Positions 9,938 to 22,700 of a stretch of DNA of 64,000 nt are shown here, in pieces. Below the pieces are notes generated by a model that was not told the DNA's origin, did no database searches, and saw nothing but the letters and a program-made list of their open reading frames with translations. Where the stretch lies: positions 869,001 to 933,000 of the forward strand of contig BRXU01000020.1 in assembly GCA_030267565.1 (NCBI GenBank). Reading direction: 5' to 3'. Within the stretch, counting starts at the first letter, position 1. The number at the start of each line of letters is the position of its first letter. Made by a program: the position numbers and the translations under genes. The stretch is from Pleodorina starrii (lineage: Eukaryota > Chlorophyta > Chlorophyceae > Chlamydomonadales > Volvocaceae).

Positions 9938-11961
9938 ATGGACGAGCATCCGACGTCCACCTCGGCTCGGGACTTCTGGCCCATGGAGCCGTGGAGCCAT
10001 GAGTCGCTCCCGGCCATGCGGCGCTTCATGAACAACCTAGTTATGCAGGCGAGCAGACAGCAGCGCTGCTCGCTTACGCAGATTGATGCCGAGTCCATGA
10101 TGTACTTCCTTAACCAGGCACCGAGGCTCACATCGCGGTTCGAGCACTACCACAACGATATCAGGGCAACCCTGATTGAGAAGGCCACCGCGTGGCTGCG
10201 GTCCAAGCCCGGTCAAGCCGGCGCGACCCTGTATGGCCACCTGCTGGCCGAATACTACATGGAGCAGCTGCAGCAGCACTTCGAGCCGGAGAAGAAGGGC
10301 GAGTATCGGCAGCGCTACGCCAAGTTGGTTCAGGCCAACGTGGCGCCAACGGCCTACCTGCAGGAGGCGCTGAGCTACAAGCCGTACCTTGGCATCAGTG
10401 ACCTCGAGTTCGCAACCAACTGGGTACAACGGCTCGACCCAACGATCAACGACCGTGTCTTGTCCAAGTGGGGCCTGGTCACGCAAGATGACTGGTTCGG
10501 ACGCCTCAGTGAGATCGCTGCGGATGCGGAGACAGCTTGGAACAACCAGCGGTTTGCCGCCGCCTCTGCCGTCTCCACGCAGCCCGCCGTGTCGCCGGCA
10601 ACCGGCCAGCCCTCTTCGTCGTCGGCGGCAGCATCGCAACCGCCCAAGGCGGCGCGGCCCAGCAGCAGCGTCAGCGCGCTCCCGGAACAGAGCGCCAGCT
10701 CCAGCGCCGGCGCCAGCGTCAGCGCAGGCTCCTCCAAGTCGTCGCGTACCAAGTACTACTGCAGCACTCACGGCTGGGGCGGCCACACCACGGAGCAGTG
10801 CCGGCGCGGTCAAGCCGCGCTGGCCTCGGCGAGTGCGGCGCCCGGCGCGGATCAGCTCAAGGGGCTAATTGAACAATTTTTGGCAGCGACTGGGCAAGGG
10901 CCCACAGGGGCCGCGGCTGTGACCACTCCGGCGCCCACCACCAAGTGGCAGGCGGACCGCGCCAAGCGCCCGGGACAGCAGCAGTCCGCTCAGCAGCAGC
11001 AGGGAGCAGGCGGAGGCGCGGGTGAGTCGCGCCCGCGCTGCGACTACTGCTCGCGGCTCCACGCCGGCGTGTGCTTCATCCGCAACCCGGAGCTGGCGCC
11101 GCCCAACTACCGGGCACCGTCGGGCGTTCTGCAGGCCGCGTTTGACAACAACCTGCAGGCGTACCGCGCGCGGCAGCCGGCCCAGCCTGCGCAACCCGCC
11201 CAGCCGGCCCAGCCTGCCCAGCCGGTGCAGCCGCCGGCGGTGGCGGCGACGGCGCAGGTCTTTGACGCCTACGGAGAGGAGCTTTACGCGCCGGCTCACC
11301 CGGCGCTCATCACGTGCCACGGAGCGATCTGCTGTGGGCAGCAGGTGGCCGGCGGCGTGAGCCTCGAGGGCTCAGGAGCAGCCTGCGCCACGCTCAAGCA
11401 GCAGCAGGTGCCGGTCAGCTTCACGCCGGCGCCCATCCCGGAGATCAGATTCACCGCGCCCAAGGCGCGGCCAAAGCCAGCGACGGCCACCGAGGGAGGT
11501 GGTGACCGGCTGACCGGCAAGATCACGCTGGAGATCCCCTTCCCGCTGGACTACGGACAAGATTTCACGGTCCGGCTGCGAGCCATGATGTCCGCGCTCG
11601 GCCTGTCCGAGGGCGCTGACGCGGCGCCAACCGAGTCTCTTGAGGAGCCGGCGGCGGGCGCAAACAGCAGCAGCGGCAGCCAGCAGGCGGCCCAGCCGCA
11701 GGCCGCCATCCAGAGCAGCGGCGCCGAGGCGCCCACGGCAGCGGCAGCTGCCACAACGGTTACCCCGGCGGTGCAACACCGTGCGGCAAACGGTGTCAAA
11801 TACTACGTCTGCGGCGACCCCCAGGGGCCCTTCGCCACCATCAGCAGCCTGGCGCCGGAACGCAAGCAGCAACTTCTGGCGGCGAACGCGGAGGCACGGA
11901 GCTACTTTGGCTCTGAGCCGCACATGTTTTACTACACCGACGGCAGCATTGGAGTGGCAGC

Positions 11962-11993
<32 letters not shown>

Positions 11994-14311
11994 TGCTTTG
12001 CCACCCGCAGAGCCTACGGGACCACAGCGCCACCATCAACCTCATCACCGAAGCGATGGTGGAGGCGCACGGGCTGCCCGTGCGGCCAACGTCCAGGCAG
12101 CTGGCGACGGGAGCGGTCAAGGTGGCGGTGACGCACGAGCTGGTGCACGAGCAGCTCAGCGTGTGCCTGCTGCCGGGGTCACGACACGCGGTGCGTGTGC
12201 CCATGACGCCCACGCTGGTCGTCCCAAGAACGCATCTGTTCGACTTCCTGATCTCGAATCCGCAAATGCAAGCTGTCGCGGACTTCGTCACTACGTATCC
12301 GTCGCCGCAGCTGCACTTCAGGCCAAACCTGCTGGAGCACCCGGACCTGCTGGTAACCGTTCCCATGCGCAACGCACCAGGCGTGCGCCCGGCTTTCGTC
12401 AATTGCTCCGCTGCCTGCTGCACCAGCTTCTGCTCGGCGACCGACACGAAGCTGGGGGGGGGATGCAACAGCAGTCAGCAGCACAGCGGCAGTCCGGACA
12501 GCGGCATCCCGGCCGACGGCAGCGGGCCGCCCGGCATCGTGGGCGCTCCATCGCCCTGTTCCGGTTCGGAGCCCCAGGCTCCGCGTGTCAGCACCAGCTC
12601 GGCCAACGGCAGCGGGTCGCCAGGCGCCCAGGGCGTTCCCTCGCCCCAGGCTCCGGCCGACGGCAGCGATCACCAGCAGCCAGGCAACCGGGAGCCCAGC
12701 GGATTCCTGAGCAGCCTCACCAGGCCCGTCGCGTGGGCCAACAGCAAGGTGCTCAAGGGCGCTGAGGTACTCTACGGGCAACTGAGCAAGGCGGAGGTGG
12801 TGTACAGTGAGCCCGAGCGCCCGAGGCGCGAGGGCAAGCGCAAGAAGCGCGTCACGCGGCAGCCGACCACCATCGTGAGCGCCAAACGCACGTGGACAGC
12901 GTGGCTCTCGCTCTTCATCGTCGCGGCGCTCCTGGTCGCATTCTCAGCGGGCGTCGGGGCCACGGGAGGCTCCCACTGCGGCGAGGTAGGGCTCCAGGCC
13001 ATGCGGCAGATAGGGGCAGTTGGTGTCGCCTTGAAAGGCGCGAATGTCAGCTTTGCGGAAGCGCAGTCCGACCCGTCTCACCCGTGCGGCGCGGGCCAAG
13101 CCAGCGCGTTAGCCGCGGTTGACAGCTACTCTTTTGATGGGCGTATGGCGGCGACTGCTCATGAGTTCTACGAGAAGGACGCGGATGGCGGCTGGATCTG
13201 GGGCAACGCGCGCGACTTCGACCCTGCGCTCAAGGCGCGGCTTCAGGCGGTGGTACGCGACCGCAAGGGCTCGGCTTTTGCTTACAGCATGGATGAATTG
13301 CCAGGCTACAGCGGTGATCTGGGGCCTTTCCGGCTCAATCTGACCGCCACCAAGCCTGTCGTGCAGTCCCCGCGCCGCTACAGCCCCAAAGAGACTGAGA
13401 TCATTCGTGAGAAGACCGCCGAGCTGCTCAAGCCCGGCATTTGCGTTGAGTGGACTGGTCCTACTCTTGCTGCGGTCAACCCCGTCATCGCCGCCAAGAA
13501 GGACGAGGCTTCAGGCCTCTGGACCGCCGCACGTATGGCCCAGGACTATCGGCCTGTCAACAAGGTGACGGAGCCGGACAAGTACGGCCTGCATCGTCCG
13601 GAGGACATCTTTCAACGGGTAGGGAAGGCCCGTTTCTTCTCCAAGCTGGACATGCGGCAAGGCTTCCTGCAGATTCCTGTCCATCCCGATGATCAGGGCA
13701 AGACGGCGTTTTGGTGCGGCAACCGCCTAATCGCCTACACCCGCATGCCCTACGGTCTTAAGAACGCGTCCGCGGCCTTCCAGCGACGTATGGACTACGA
13801 GCTGCGCAAGGGGGGGGTGGATCAGTGGGCCGTTGCTTTTATTGATGATGTTTTGATCGCCACCGACACTGCTGAGGAGCACGTGGAGGCGGTCGCTCGT
13901 GTGCTGGATGTGCTCAACGCGTGTGGGCTCCGCGCTCACCCGGACAAGTCCATCTTCGGCGCCGACGTCGTGGAGTATTTGGGTCACAATTTGTCTTCGT
14001 TTGGCATTTCGCCGCATCACGCCAAGGTCGCTGCGATCCTTGCGCTGCCCCCGCCCAAGAACGTCTCGGAGCTGCGCACCCAGCTTGGTTTTATCAACTA
14101 CTACCGCTGCTACATCCCGCGGATGAGCGAGCTGGCCGCGCCCCTCAACCACCTGCTCAAGGCGGGTGTCCCCTGGAGGTGGGGTGCGGAGCAGGAGCAG
14201 GCGCACGCGTCTCTCAAGGAGACCATCTCGCGCCCGGACGTGGTTCTGCGTCGCATCGAAATAATAATAATAATAATAATACGCCCGACCGGAGGCCGAG
14301 GCGTGGGTTAA
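9938..14311 (+). pseudogene. retrotransposon polyprotein, part 1: gag, protease-like, reverse transcriptase (cut by LINE)
   Basis: The first in-frame ATG is 9938, although the frame is open from 9314 with no ATG. Domains by residue: capsid-like Gag about 80-200; Cys/His cluster (CSTHGWGGHTTEQC) about 272-290; a second CxxC cluster near 368; retropepsin-like block near 693, where the usual D(S/T)G is DHSA before TINLI; a predicted membrane segment about 986-1008 (LSLFIVAALLVAFSAGVGA); then a Ty3/Gypsy reverse transcriptase with LDMRQGFLQIPV, MPYGLKNASAAFQ and catalytic FIDDV near 1302. The frame is intact to 14259, then reads into the LINE tail and stops at 14311. Joined with 19730-23897 in the same phase it would encode about 2,829 residues, so the element was coding-competent before the LINE arrived. 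Confidence 0.85.
14161..14259. repeat. 99-bp target-site duplication, left copy
   Basis: Identical to 19631-19729. It duplicates retrotransposon coding sequence at the reverse transcriptase/RNase H border and flanks the LINE on its 3' side. Confidence 0.9.
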
Positions 14312-17300
14312 GGGAGCAGAGGAGGTGGGGTGACGGGTTTCCCCGGTCCCAGTCCTCCCCCGCCACCGCGGTGGGGGTTGAGAACGAGTGTGTGTTGGTT
14401 ATGTGCCCGTCTGCTGTGGCGTCTCGTGCGGGGCGCGTTCCATTTGCCGCCGGGTGATCACAATCTTGTTGAGCGCCCGGACAGCGTGATCGTGGAGTTC
14501 GTTGCAGCATGTTTTGGCCGCTTCGCTGCCCGCCCCTAGGGTGCGGAGAAGGGGGCGTAAGTCTTTTCGGATGGTACCGGCGAAGCCTAGGCTGATGGCC
14601 TCCTGTGCTGTGTAGCAGACTTTCCATCCCTCCTTCGTGAGGAGCTTGGCTAGCTCGGTGTGTTGGTGGGCTTTGTCGTGTTGTTTCTGATTGTGGTTGG
14701 AATCTGCTGTGTATCCTATTTCTATGATGTGCACGGTGTGCTGACTGGGGTCCGGAGGTCCCATGTATTCGGCCTCTTGTGCCTCATTGAGAGGGATGCT
14801 AGGGATGAGGAGTAGATCGGGGCGCATTTTGAGCCGTTCTTCCTCCGGGGTGTTTGGGAGCAGCCAGTGCGGTAGTCTTGTGCCTGCTACATAGTCCGGC
14901 CGGTCGTCTGCGGGGCAGGCGTCCATGACCGTGTAGCAGCCCCCGTTGATTCCCCGAGCGAGCGTACTGGTGATGGTTTGAACCGCCTGATTGTGCCGAA
15001 GAATGTATAGGGCGCGCATCCGTGGGTGGCGGCAGCCACCCAGGATATGCCCCCCGGAGTCGGGGTTGTGGCACAGGGGGCAGCTTCCTGACGCAACTGG
15101 GCCTCCCGGGGCCAATGATTTCCTGAAGCGGTTCGCGAGCTTGGCGTTCCATAGTTGGCCGTACAGGTAGTCGAAGCACCGTTTGGCGTGCTTGTGTCGG
15201 CCTATCTTGCGCTGTAGGGTGCGTGCGCTGGCGTTGATGTCCAGGTCGGGTATGGTATTGGCAACAAACTTCATGTAATCTGTCTCATTTGTGTAGCCCG
15301 AGTGCGTTTCCGGACGCACTAGGGCTTCGATGCCCCGGTTGAGGTCGTTGGCAAAGTGCCCAGCATTCTTCTCAGGCCCATGTATCTTCCGTAGCCACCA
15401 GTATTGGTTACGTGGGTTATTGTCAGATGTTTCGGTTGTGCTCAGTGCGTCGGGGTCGAGCTTTGCAAGGCCTCGCGCGGCCCGTACGGCTGCTTTATCT
15501 GCTGCTTCGTTGTATTTCACGCCAGTGTGGGCTTTTACTTTAAGTAGGGAAGTTGTTAAATTGCATGCTGCTCTCTTTTTAAGAGTAGTGACTATCTGCT
15601 CAAGCAAGGCCTTATGTTTGCTGAGCCGGAGTTTCTGTGGGTTATTGATCATCTTTTTTATTAGGTAAAGGGCTGCGGCTGAGTCCGTCCAGATGGATAA
15701 GTGGGTGTTGTCCTCAGGCGTGCCTCTGCGCATGTAGAGTGCTTGGTGGATGGCACTTAGTTCACACCTCGTGATGGTTTGGCAGCCATGATGTCCAGCA
15801 TTTACATCGATGTGGAGCGTCTTATTGGTGAGTGCGTCGACGGCCGCGGCTCCCAGTATTTGTCGTTCCTCGTCGCCATCCTTTACCTTTTGAACAGATC
15901 CGTCCGTGTAGATTGCGTTCTGGGAGTCGTATCGCAGCGACTGCTTGGCGTGGAATGTCCGGAAGACGGCCTGTCGCTCAGCAGAGGTGAGGTTGTCGCA
16001 CGGACGGGAGAGTACCGCCGCGGCGGGTGGCCGGTCGCTCATACTGCGCACCCGTGTCCGCACCCACTGGGGCGGGTTCCAGGGGTGGGAGGGCTCCATG
16101 GGGGCGGCGGTTGCAGCCGGCATGCCAAGAGTCCGACGGAGGCGTTCGGCGTGGGTTCGACCAGTTGCGTTGCTGACTAAGAGAAGAGTGAGGCCCATCG
16201 GGTAGGGTTGGGGGGTATCTTCAAGGGTTTCACTGTACAGGCTGGCTGTGCCCGTGAACGCGTCGATTCTGCCGATCATAGTGACCAGCGGGTGGGTGAG
16301 GTAACGGGTATATGGCGCCGTTCGAGCCGTGGGCAGCAGGAGGAGGGTGGCGGTGGGTGTGCTCTCAGACCGTACTGTCTCGGCCCATCCCAAGGCCCAT
16401 CTTAGGGCGTGATGCCCCTCCTCCGGCGTAGGCTCGGGGTGGGCGATGGAGAGGCCTGTGAATGGCTGCGTATATGCATCGTGGTTCGCCCCAAAGAGCT
16501 GGTCCTCTGAAAAGCGTGAATAGTATGTATCTACGCAGTCGGCTACATTGAGGGGGGATGCAAAGCGTTCGGTTGTGGCGCCGAGCGCGGTCGTGAGGCG
16601 CTTCATAAGTGCTTCGGGCAGCCGGCGCTCGTTTGCCGCTTTGACGGGTTGCAGTTTGGTGCCCCCGCCGTTCCGGTACCGCAGGAGGAGGCGTGCGACG
16701 TCTTCCGCAAAGCCGCCCCTGGCGGCGAGTCGGGCATGGTCTTCCGGGCGGTTCTGCTGCGCGTCTTGGTACCTGTACCACAGGCTGCGGAGACGACAGA
16801 CGGAGATTGGGCCTACACAGTTGCCTTGGGGGCCGTAGACGAGGGCCAGTCCGATGGTCTGCAGTCCTTCAGGTATGTCCCCGTCACCCTCCCAGGGTGT
16901 TCCGCAGAGGGGGCCGTTGTGTTTGCCGATCTGGATAGTGTAACGCCCTGTGGGGTAGATGTCCTTGTCCGGGTTGCCCGGTTGGACGTTGATTTCGACA
17001 AACTGTCTGAGGAGGCGCTGCCCTCGGGTCGTGTTTAGGCATTCGGTTTCCCATCGACCTTGTTGTTGCCTATCCGTCAGGTGCTTGTCGCGTGTCTCCG
17101 CCGCGCGCCCCGGGTCATGTTCGGCTTCCTGAGCGCGTCGATCCCGGAATGCATTGAGCAGTTCGATCCAGTTATCTTGTTGGGCCAGACGCGTGCCCTC
17201 GTCTTCAGTGGGCGCCCAGTCCACTTCGACTAGGCCCACCTGCGGTGGTGTGCCGTTGGGAGGCGCATGGGGGTGTACCGCCTGGGGGTGGTATCCGTTG

Positions 17301-19630
17301 GCAGCGTAGAGGGTGAGGGCTCCTTTGGTTACTGCCGTGCGTTCCCAGTCGACCAGGTAGTAGGTGCGGTGGGTGCCTTGGCTCGGTGGGTGGATTGTGC
17401 GCTGCTTCTTTGGGGTCGGTTTGTCGACGGCGACCCGTTTACGTATTTCTGCGTTGATGCACGCCACCCTTTCCTGGTCTCCGAAGAGGAATTGCGTGAT
17501 ACTGATTCCATACCGCGCCGGGACCTCCGCAGGCCATGGTTCCTCGCCCAGCAGCATCTGGAGGAGCCGTTCGGCGGAGCCGACCCTGGTTAACAGGCCC
17601 TTGTGGTGCGGGTGGCGTAGGAGCACTTCGCAATGTTGGATGGTGAGTGGGGTGTGTCGGGGGTTCCAGCCGATGGCGTCGGTGTCCACGATGCCCGTTA
17701 CCGGCTTGAGGTTTTGACGCAAAAGGTATGCTTTGAGGCGGTCACGGTCGGTTAGCCGCCGTGGCTGGTGTTGCCGGGCGTGACATCTATGCTTCGAGCG
17801 TCGTGTGGTGGGATCTGCCGTCGCTCCCCCGGGCGGCGTCGGTTGGGTCGCCTCGTTGGCGGTTATCACGCCTGGGGGTGTGGGGGCTGTGTCGGCGTGT
17901 GCGGTTTGCATGGCTTCGACCGGGTCACGGGGCTTCGGGGCGAGGTACTTTGTTATGCGTCCGTACGGTATGGGTTTGGGTCCAGCCGCTTCGTCGGTTA
18001 GGCCGGTCAGGCCGGGGTTGTCTGGAATGAGCCGCAGCTCGGGGGGTAGAGATGTGGATCCGCGGTATCTGGGTGCCCGAGCCCGCACGCTGGGGTCAGC
18101 ATTCATGGCGAGACTGAGCTGGTTCAGGGCTATCGTATGGCGCGATCCCACGTTCCGGCCTCCGATTAGTTGCAGCTGATCGGTGGTGATGATGTGCGTG
18201 CCCGTGTTCTGATCCCTCAGGGCCCTGAGGTCGAGACCCAGCTCAAGCAGAGGTTGTACGCATCGGAAGAGGAGCGCAAGCGCCTTGGGTTCGGCCGCTG
18301 GGTTGAGAGATCCGATCAGGTGGGCGAGGCTGCTCATTGTCGTCTCGTATGCTGTCCCTTTGTCCGTGAGTTCAATCCCCGCCTCCCTCACGAGAGCGAG
18401 CTGTTTCAGTGTGGTGTAGAATTTGCATTCCCGTTTGAGTTCATGTGCCGGTACGGTGCCCATGTATCGACTTTGCAGGTGGAGGAGAGCTCTGGTCACC
18501 GCTCCGAGACGGCCGTCATCATTGAGGGAGAGGACGAGGGTCTTTGCCGCCCGGACGGCGTATAAGGTGCGTACGGTGCCAACCCCCAGGCCGAGCCGCG
18601 CGGTCGGGTTGAGAATGGCGCGGGTGGGGAAGCCCATCTTGAGTCTGTAGCTGCGTTTGGCTATGCCCGCGATTTGCGCATCGAAACTGGCAATGTCTTG
18701 TGGGGTGTACGCCATGGTGGGCAGGCTGTACGCCACGAAGGGGTGTATGAGGGTTCTGATCATGTTGATGCGTTGGTCGGGGGTCGCGAGGGAGCTCTGA
18801 ATGCCCCGTCCTCGTCTGTCGACTTCGGCGCGCACATAGGCCACTTGTTCTGCCCAGTCTAGCGTGGGGGTAATATGTACTCCCAGATACTTGTACGGCT
18901 GCGTGGGGGGTGCGTACGGGATAGGCGTGTCGTCTATTCGAATTTGGTTTTTCAGAAGGCGTTCCAGGGCGGTCTGGTATTTTTGTGTGCCGGGGCCTCT
19001 GCTCAGATCCTTGTCCGAGCGCGCGCGGCCATGGAGAATGCCTTGTATCTGGCACTTGCTCACGTTGACCTTGAGGGCCCCCCACCTCGCATACCGTTCA
19101 ATTTTTGAGCATTGGAGCCGCAGATCCGATACCGCGTTCGTAAGGATAACTAGGTCGTCAGCGAATGCCCCCGAGCTGAAGTGATGGCGATCGTTTTCTT
19201 CCGCCCGGAGGCAGCCATATCGGTACCCCCTGCCGCCGCTGTGCAGCCATCGTAGGAGGGGTTCCATGTAGATAATGAACAGGACGGGTGACAGCGTGTC
19301 TCCCTGGATCGTTCCGCGCTCAATCGCAATGTTCGCAGTGCATCCGTGCTCGGTTCGTATGCGTGTCGCGGCGTGCGAGTACAGGTTCGCAACCACCTCG
19401 ATGAGGTCATCTGGGTAGCCCAGGTCGTACATGATCATAAGCAGTTTATCATGATCGATGGTGTTGAACGCGGATGTGAAATCAATATAAAGGAGGAACA
19501 GGTCGCGCCCGGTAAGGCCCGCGTCCTCGATAGCGTGCAGCACGTTCTGGATTTGCCGTTCTGTGTTGCGCTGCCGGAGGTACCCTTCCTGGGCCTCGGT
19601 AAAGATGTGTGCTTGCTCGCTGTAAGTTAC
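14260..19630 (-). mobile_element. 5'-truncated Dualen/RandI-like LINE
   Basis: Non-LTR retrotransposon inserted in reverse orientation in the Gypsy polyprotein. Its 3' end is the low-coordinate side and finishes in a short (ATT)n tail (14260-14281 on the plus strand). Its 5' end stops inside the reverse transcriptase domain at 19630, so the upstream part of the element is missing. It is flanked by 99-bp duplications, far longer than the 5-20 bp usual for LINEs. Confidence 0.85.
14399..19630 (-). pseudogene. LINE polyprotein: reverse transcriptase, RNase H, zinc finger, endonuclease-like C-terminus
   Basis: Open for about 1,743 residues from the truncation point, with no internal stop. The reverse transcriptase begins mid-domain (TEAQEGYLRQRNTERQIQN), then YIDFTSAFNTIDHDKL, GDTLSPVLF and catalytic FADD. 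An RNase H domain follows far downstream, starting IYTDGS (near 15900) with CELSAIHQAL, WTDSAAALYLI and KVKAHTGVKYNEAADKAA. After it comes a zinc-finger block CPLC...H...C.H (15017-15088) and a C-terminal block with RPDLLL and HIIEIGYT that resembles the restriction-like nuclease of R2/Dualen elements. The stretch between reverse transcriptase and RNase H (roughly 900 residues) is unassigned. The Dualen assignment rests on this domain order; it is inference. Confidence 0.75.
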
Positions 19631-19729
19631 GGCGGGTGTCCCCTGGAGGTGGGGTGCGGAGCAGGAGCAGGCGCACGCGTCTCTCAAGGAGACCATCTCG
19701 CGCCCGGACGTGGTTCTGCGTCGCATCGA
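19631..19729. repeat. 99-bp target-site duplication, right copy
   Basis: Identical to 14161-14259; the second half of the Gypsy polyprotein resumes in frame at 19730. Confidence 0.9.
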
Positions 19730-22700
19730 CTACAGCAAGCCGTTGGTTCTACACACCGACTTCTCCAATCGCGGCATCGCAGCGGTGCTGGGTCAGCTGG
19801 ACGACAACGGCAACGAGTACATGTGCGCGAGCATCAGCCGTTCGCTGAACAAGCATGAGGCGAATTACAGTTCGTACAAGGGCGAGATGTTGGCGGCCGT
19901 GTGGGCGATGAAGATGTTCCGGCACCACCTGATAGGTGCCGACAAGCCCTTCAGGTTGGTCACTGATCACCAGCCGCTGCTGTACCTGATGAGCTCCGAG
20001 GGCTTGACGGGTCAGTACGCGCGCTTCGCTCTGGTACTCCAAGAGTACAACTTCACCGTCGAGCATCGCCCCGGGGTGCTGCATCAGAACGCGGACGTGC
20101 TGTCACGCAACCCCGTCGCCAGCGCCGTGGATGATTCCGGCGCCCGCATCGACGATGATCCCGCCGAGACCGCCGTCACCCCTGCTATCCTGGCGTCAAG
20201 CGCCAAGTCTTGTGAGGTTCTCAGCGTCGCGCTTCTGTCGGCCCCAAGGGTCGCTCCCTTCTGCGAGGATTTTCTGCCGTCTCCCGAGGAGATGGCGTTT
20301 GGCTGGAATGGCTGGGCTTACGAGGCGGCGTTCCCACCGCCCAGCGATCCGGCGGAGGACGTACAGGCTGAGCGAGACGGTCTGCGCAGCGTGGCCCGAG
20401 AGTGGAACGCCACACGCAAACGCCGCTGTCAAGCAGCGGCGGGCTCGGCGCGCTCCGGGTCCCCATCACCGTCAGCGGCAGCTGCAGCCCAGTGGTATGA
20501 TCAGGCCATGCGGGAGGGTGTGGTTGTGTATGAGCCGCTGGGCGGATTGGCGTCAGGGCTCGAGGCCTGCCTCCGCAGCGGCGTGCCAGTGCGGTCCTAT
20601 TTGTATTCTGACGTCAGCGAGCAGGCTCGAGGCCTGGCGCTGCGCCGTTTCCAGCAGCTGTCGGATCGTCACGGAGACCTTTTTCCGCCAACAGCCTGGG
20701 GCTCCGCGCTCATCGGTCTTCCGCAAGACGTGACCAAGGTCACCGCAGCCGAGCTGCGCGCAGCGATTCCCGACAGCCTTCCGGTGCTTATCATTGCTTA
20801 TTGGGAGCCGGACGACGTCAGGGCTCAGCAGGCCGTGTTGCGAATTGTCAGCAGTGCTCAGAGCGCCCTAGGCGCCGAACGTGTGAGATTTTGTTGTGGT
20901 GCAGCCGTCAGGGTGGGTCCAGCCCCCCCGCAGGAGCAGCCGTGCGCGGATAGCTTGGTGTGCGAGGCATGGGGCAACCCCGTGCTTGTTGACGCGGCCC
21001 GCCTGGGGTCGGGCGTCCATCAGCTGTATCGGACCTGGAGCAACTTGACGGACATGGAGCTGCTGAGGGAGACTCTGTCAGTCGCCACCCGCCCAGCGGG
21101 CCCCAGCGTTCAGCAACGTCTTCTGCCCGGTCGAGCGGCACCAGTGGCGCAGCAGCAGCTGCGGCCGCCCTTCTATGCGTCCGAGGCGCAGGGGCAGCCA
21201 GTCAATGCAGTCATGCACGCCGCCGTCTCAGCGGATTCAACCGGGGCGGCGCCAAGTGCAGCCTGCCCTGTCAGGGATGGCGCTTCCAGTGTCTACACTT
21301 CGCTCAAGCTCGAGGAGAGTGAGGTGCTGTTGGGATTTCTTCAGGGCTCAACCGAGTCGTCTCGTGTCAGTGACCAGCAGCGCCGAGCGCTGCTGGCTAG
21401 CGCAACTGATGTGTGTTACTTGTCTAGTGTCATCGCGGTGGGCAGGGTGCTTGCGGCGGAGGCAACCTCCGCCCTCCCTGCGCACATTGCTGCAGTCAAC
21501 GTCAGCGCCCCGCAGCCGGGCGCCAGCTTCTGTTCAGCTCTTTCTCAGCGCGGTCAAGCCGTGCCCAACGAGTTCGTCGTCTTCGCCACGGGCGCGCTTG
21601 ATCCCGAGGGCGGCGCCGATGCAGGCCCTGGCTTGGAACCGTGGGCCGACCAGAATCTGCTTACCCTGCTTCAGACCGGACAGCTGCCCCAAGGGCTCTC
21701 GGAGGCCGAGGTGAAGCGCGTCAAGCGACGCTCGCAACGGTACAGATGGCAGGGTGAGCAGCTTTACGTGATGGGTCTCGACGGCCGCACCCGCATCGTT
21801 CCGCGCCCCGCCGAGCGGGGTGAGCTGGTGCTGAAAATGCATGAGCAGTCAGGCCATTGGGGCGTCAAGCGCACCGTGGCTCTTCTTCTTCATACCTACT
21901 GGTGGCGGGGCATCAACAACGACGTCGCCGAGACGGTGAGGCACTGCGCCGCGTGCAGTCGCGTGAGGGCAACCTTCACTGCGCGGTCCGGCGTGCTCAA
22001 CCCGTTGCCTATCGGCGGACTCTTCTACCGGTGGGGCGTGGATCTCTGTGGTCCGTTCAACACGACTGCCCAAGGCAGCCGTTACGTCATGGTGTGTGTG
22101 GAGCATTTTAGTAAGTTTGTGGTTCTGGTTCCTTTGCCTAGCAAGCATGCGACGGAGACAGCCTTCGCCTTTCGTCAGCACATTTTGGGCCGCTACGGCG
22201 CGTGCGCGGAGGTCTGTACGGATCAGGGCAGCGAGTGGAAGGGTGAGTTTGCCAGCTGCCTTCAAGAGGCGCTTATCGATCACCGGCAGACGTCAGCCAA
22301 CCACCCCCAGGCCAACGGGCTGAGCGAGCGCGCGGTTCGTTCGGTCAAGGAGGCGCTCACCAAGATGGCCAACGCCAGCGGCAGCTACGCCAACTGGGAT
22401 GAGCAGCTGCCGTCCATCATGCTTGGCTACAACTGCTCCGTGCAGGATTCCACCAAGCTGTGCCCTTACACCATCGTGCATGCGGTTGACCCAGTCATTC
22501 CGCCAGCAATAAAGGACAGGTTCAGCCCCGACCTCAATCTGGACAACCCCGAGGAGGTCGCCAGGTCGGTTCTGGTCAGGGCAGCCGCCGTTCGGAAGCA
22601 CATGGCTATTGCGGGAGGCAACCTCTCCGTGGCCCAGCACCGTGATCGCCTTCACTACGCACGCCTGCGCGGCGGAGGCTTCGATCCCACTTTGCGCAAG

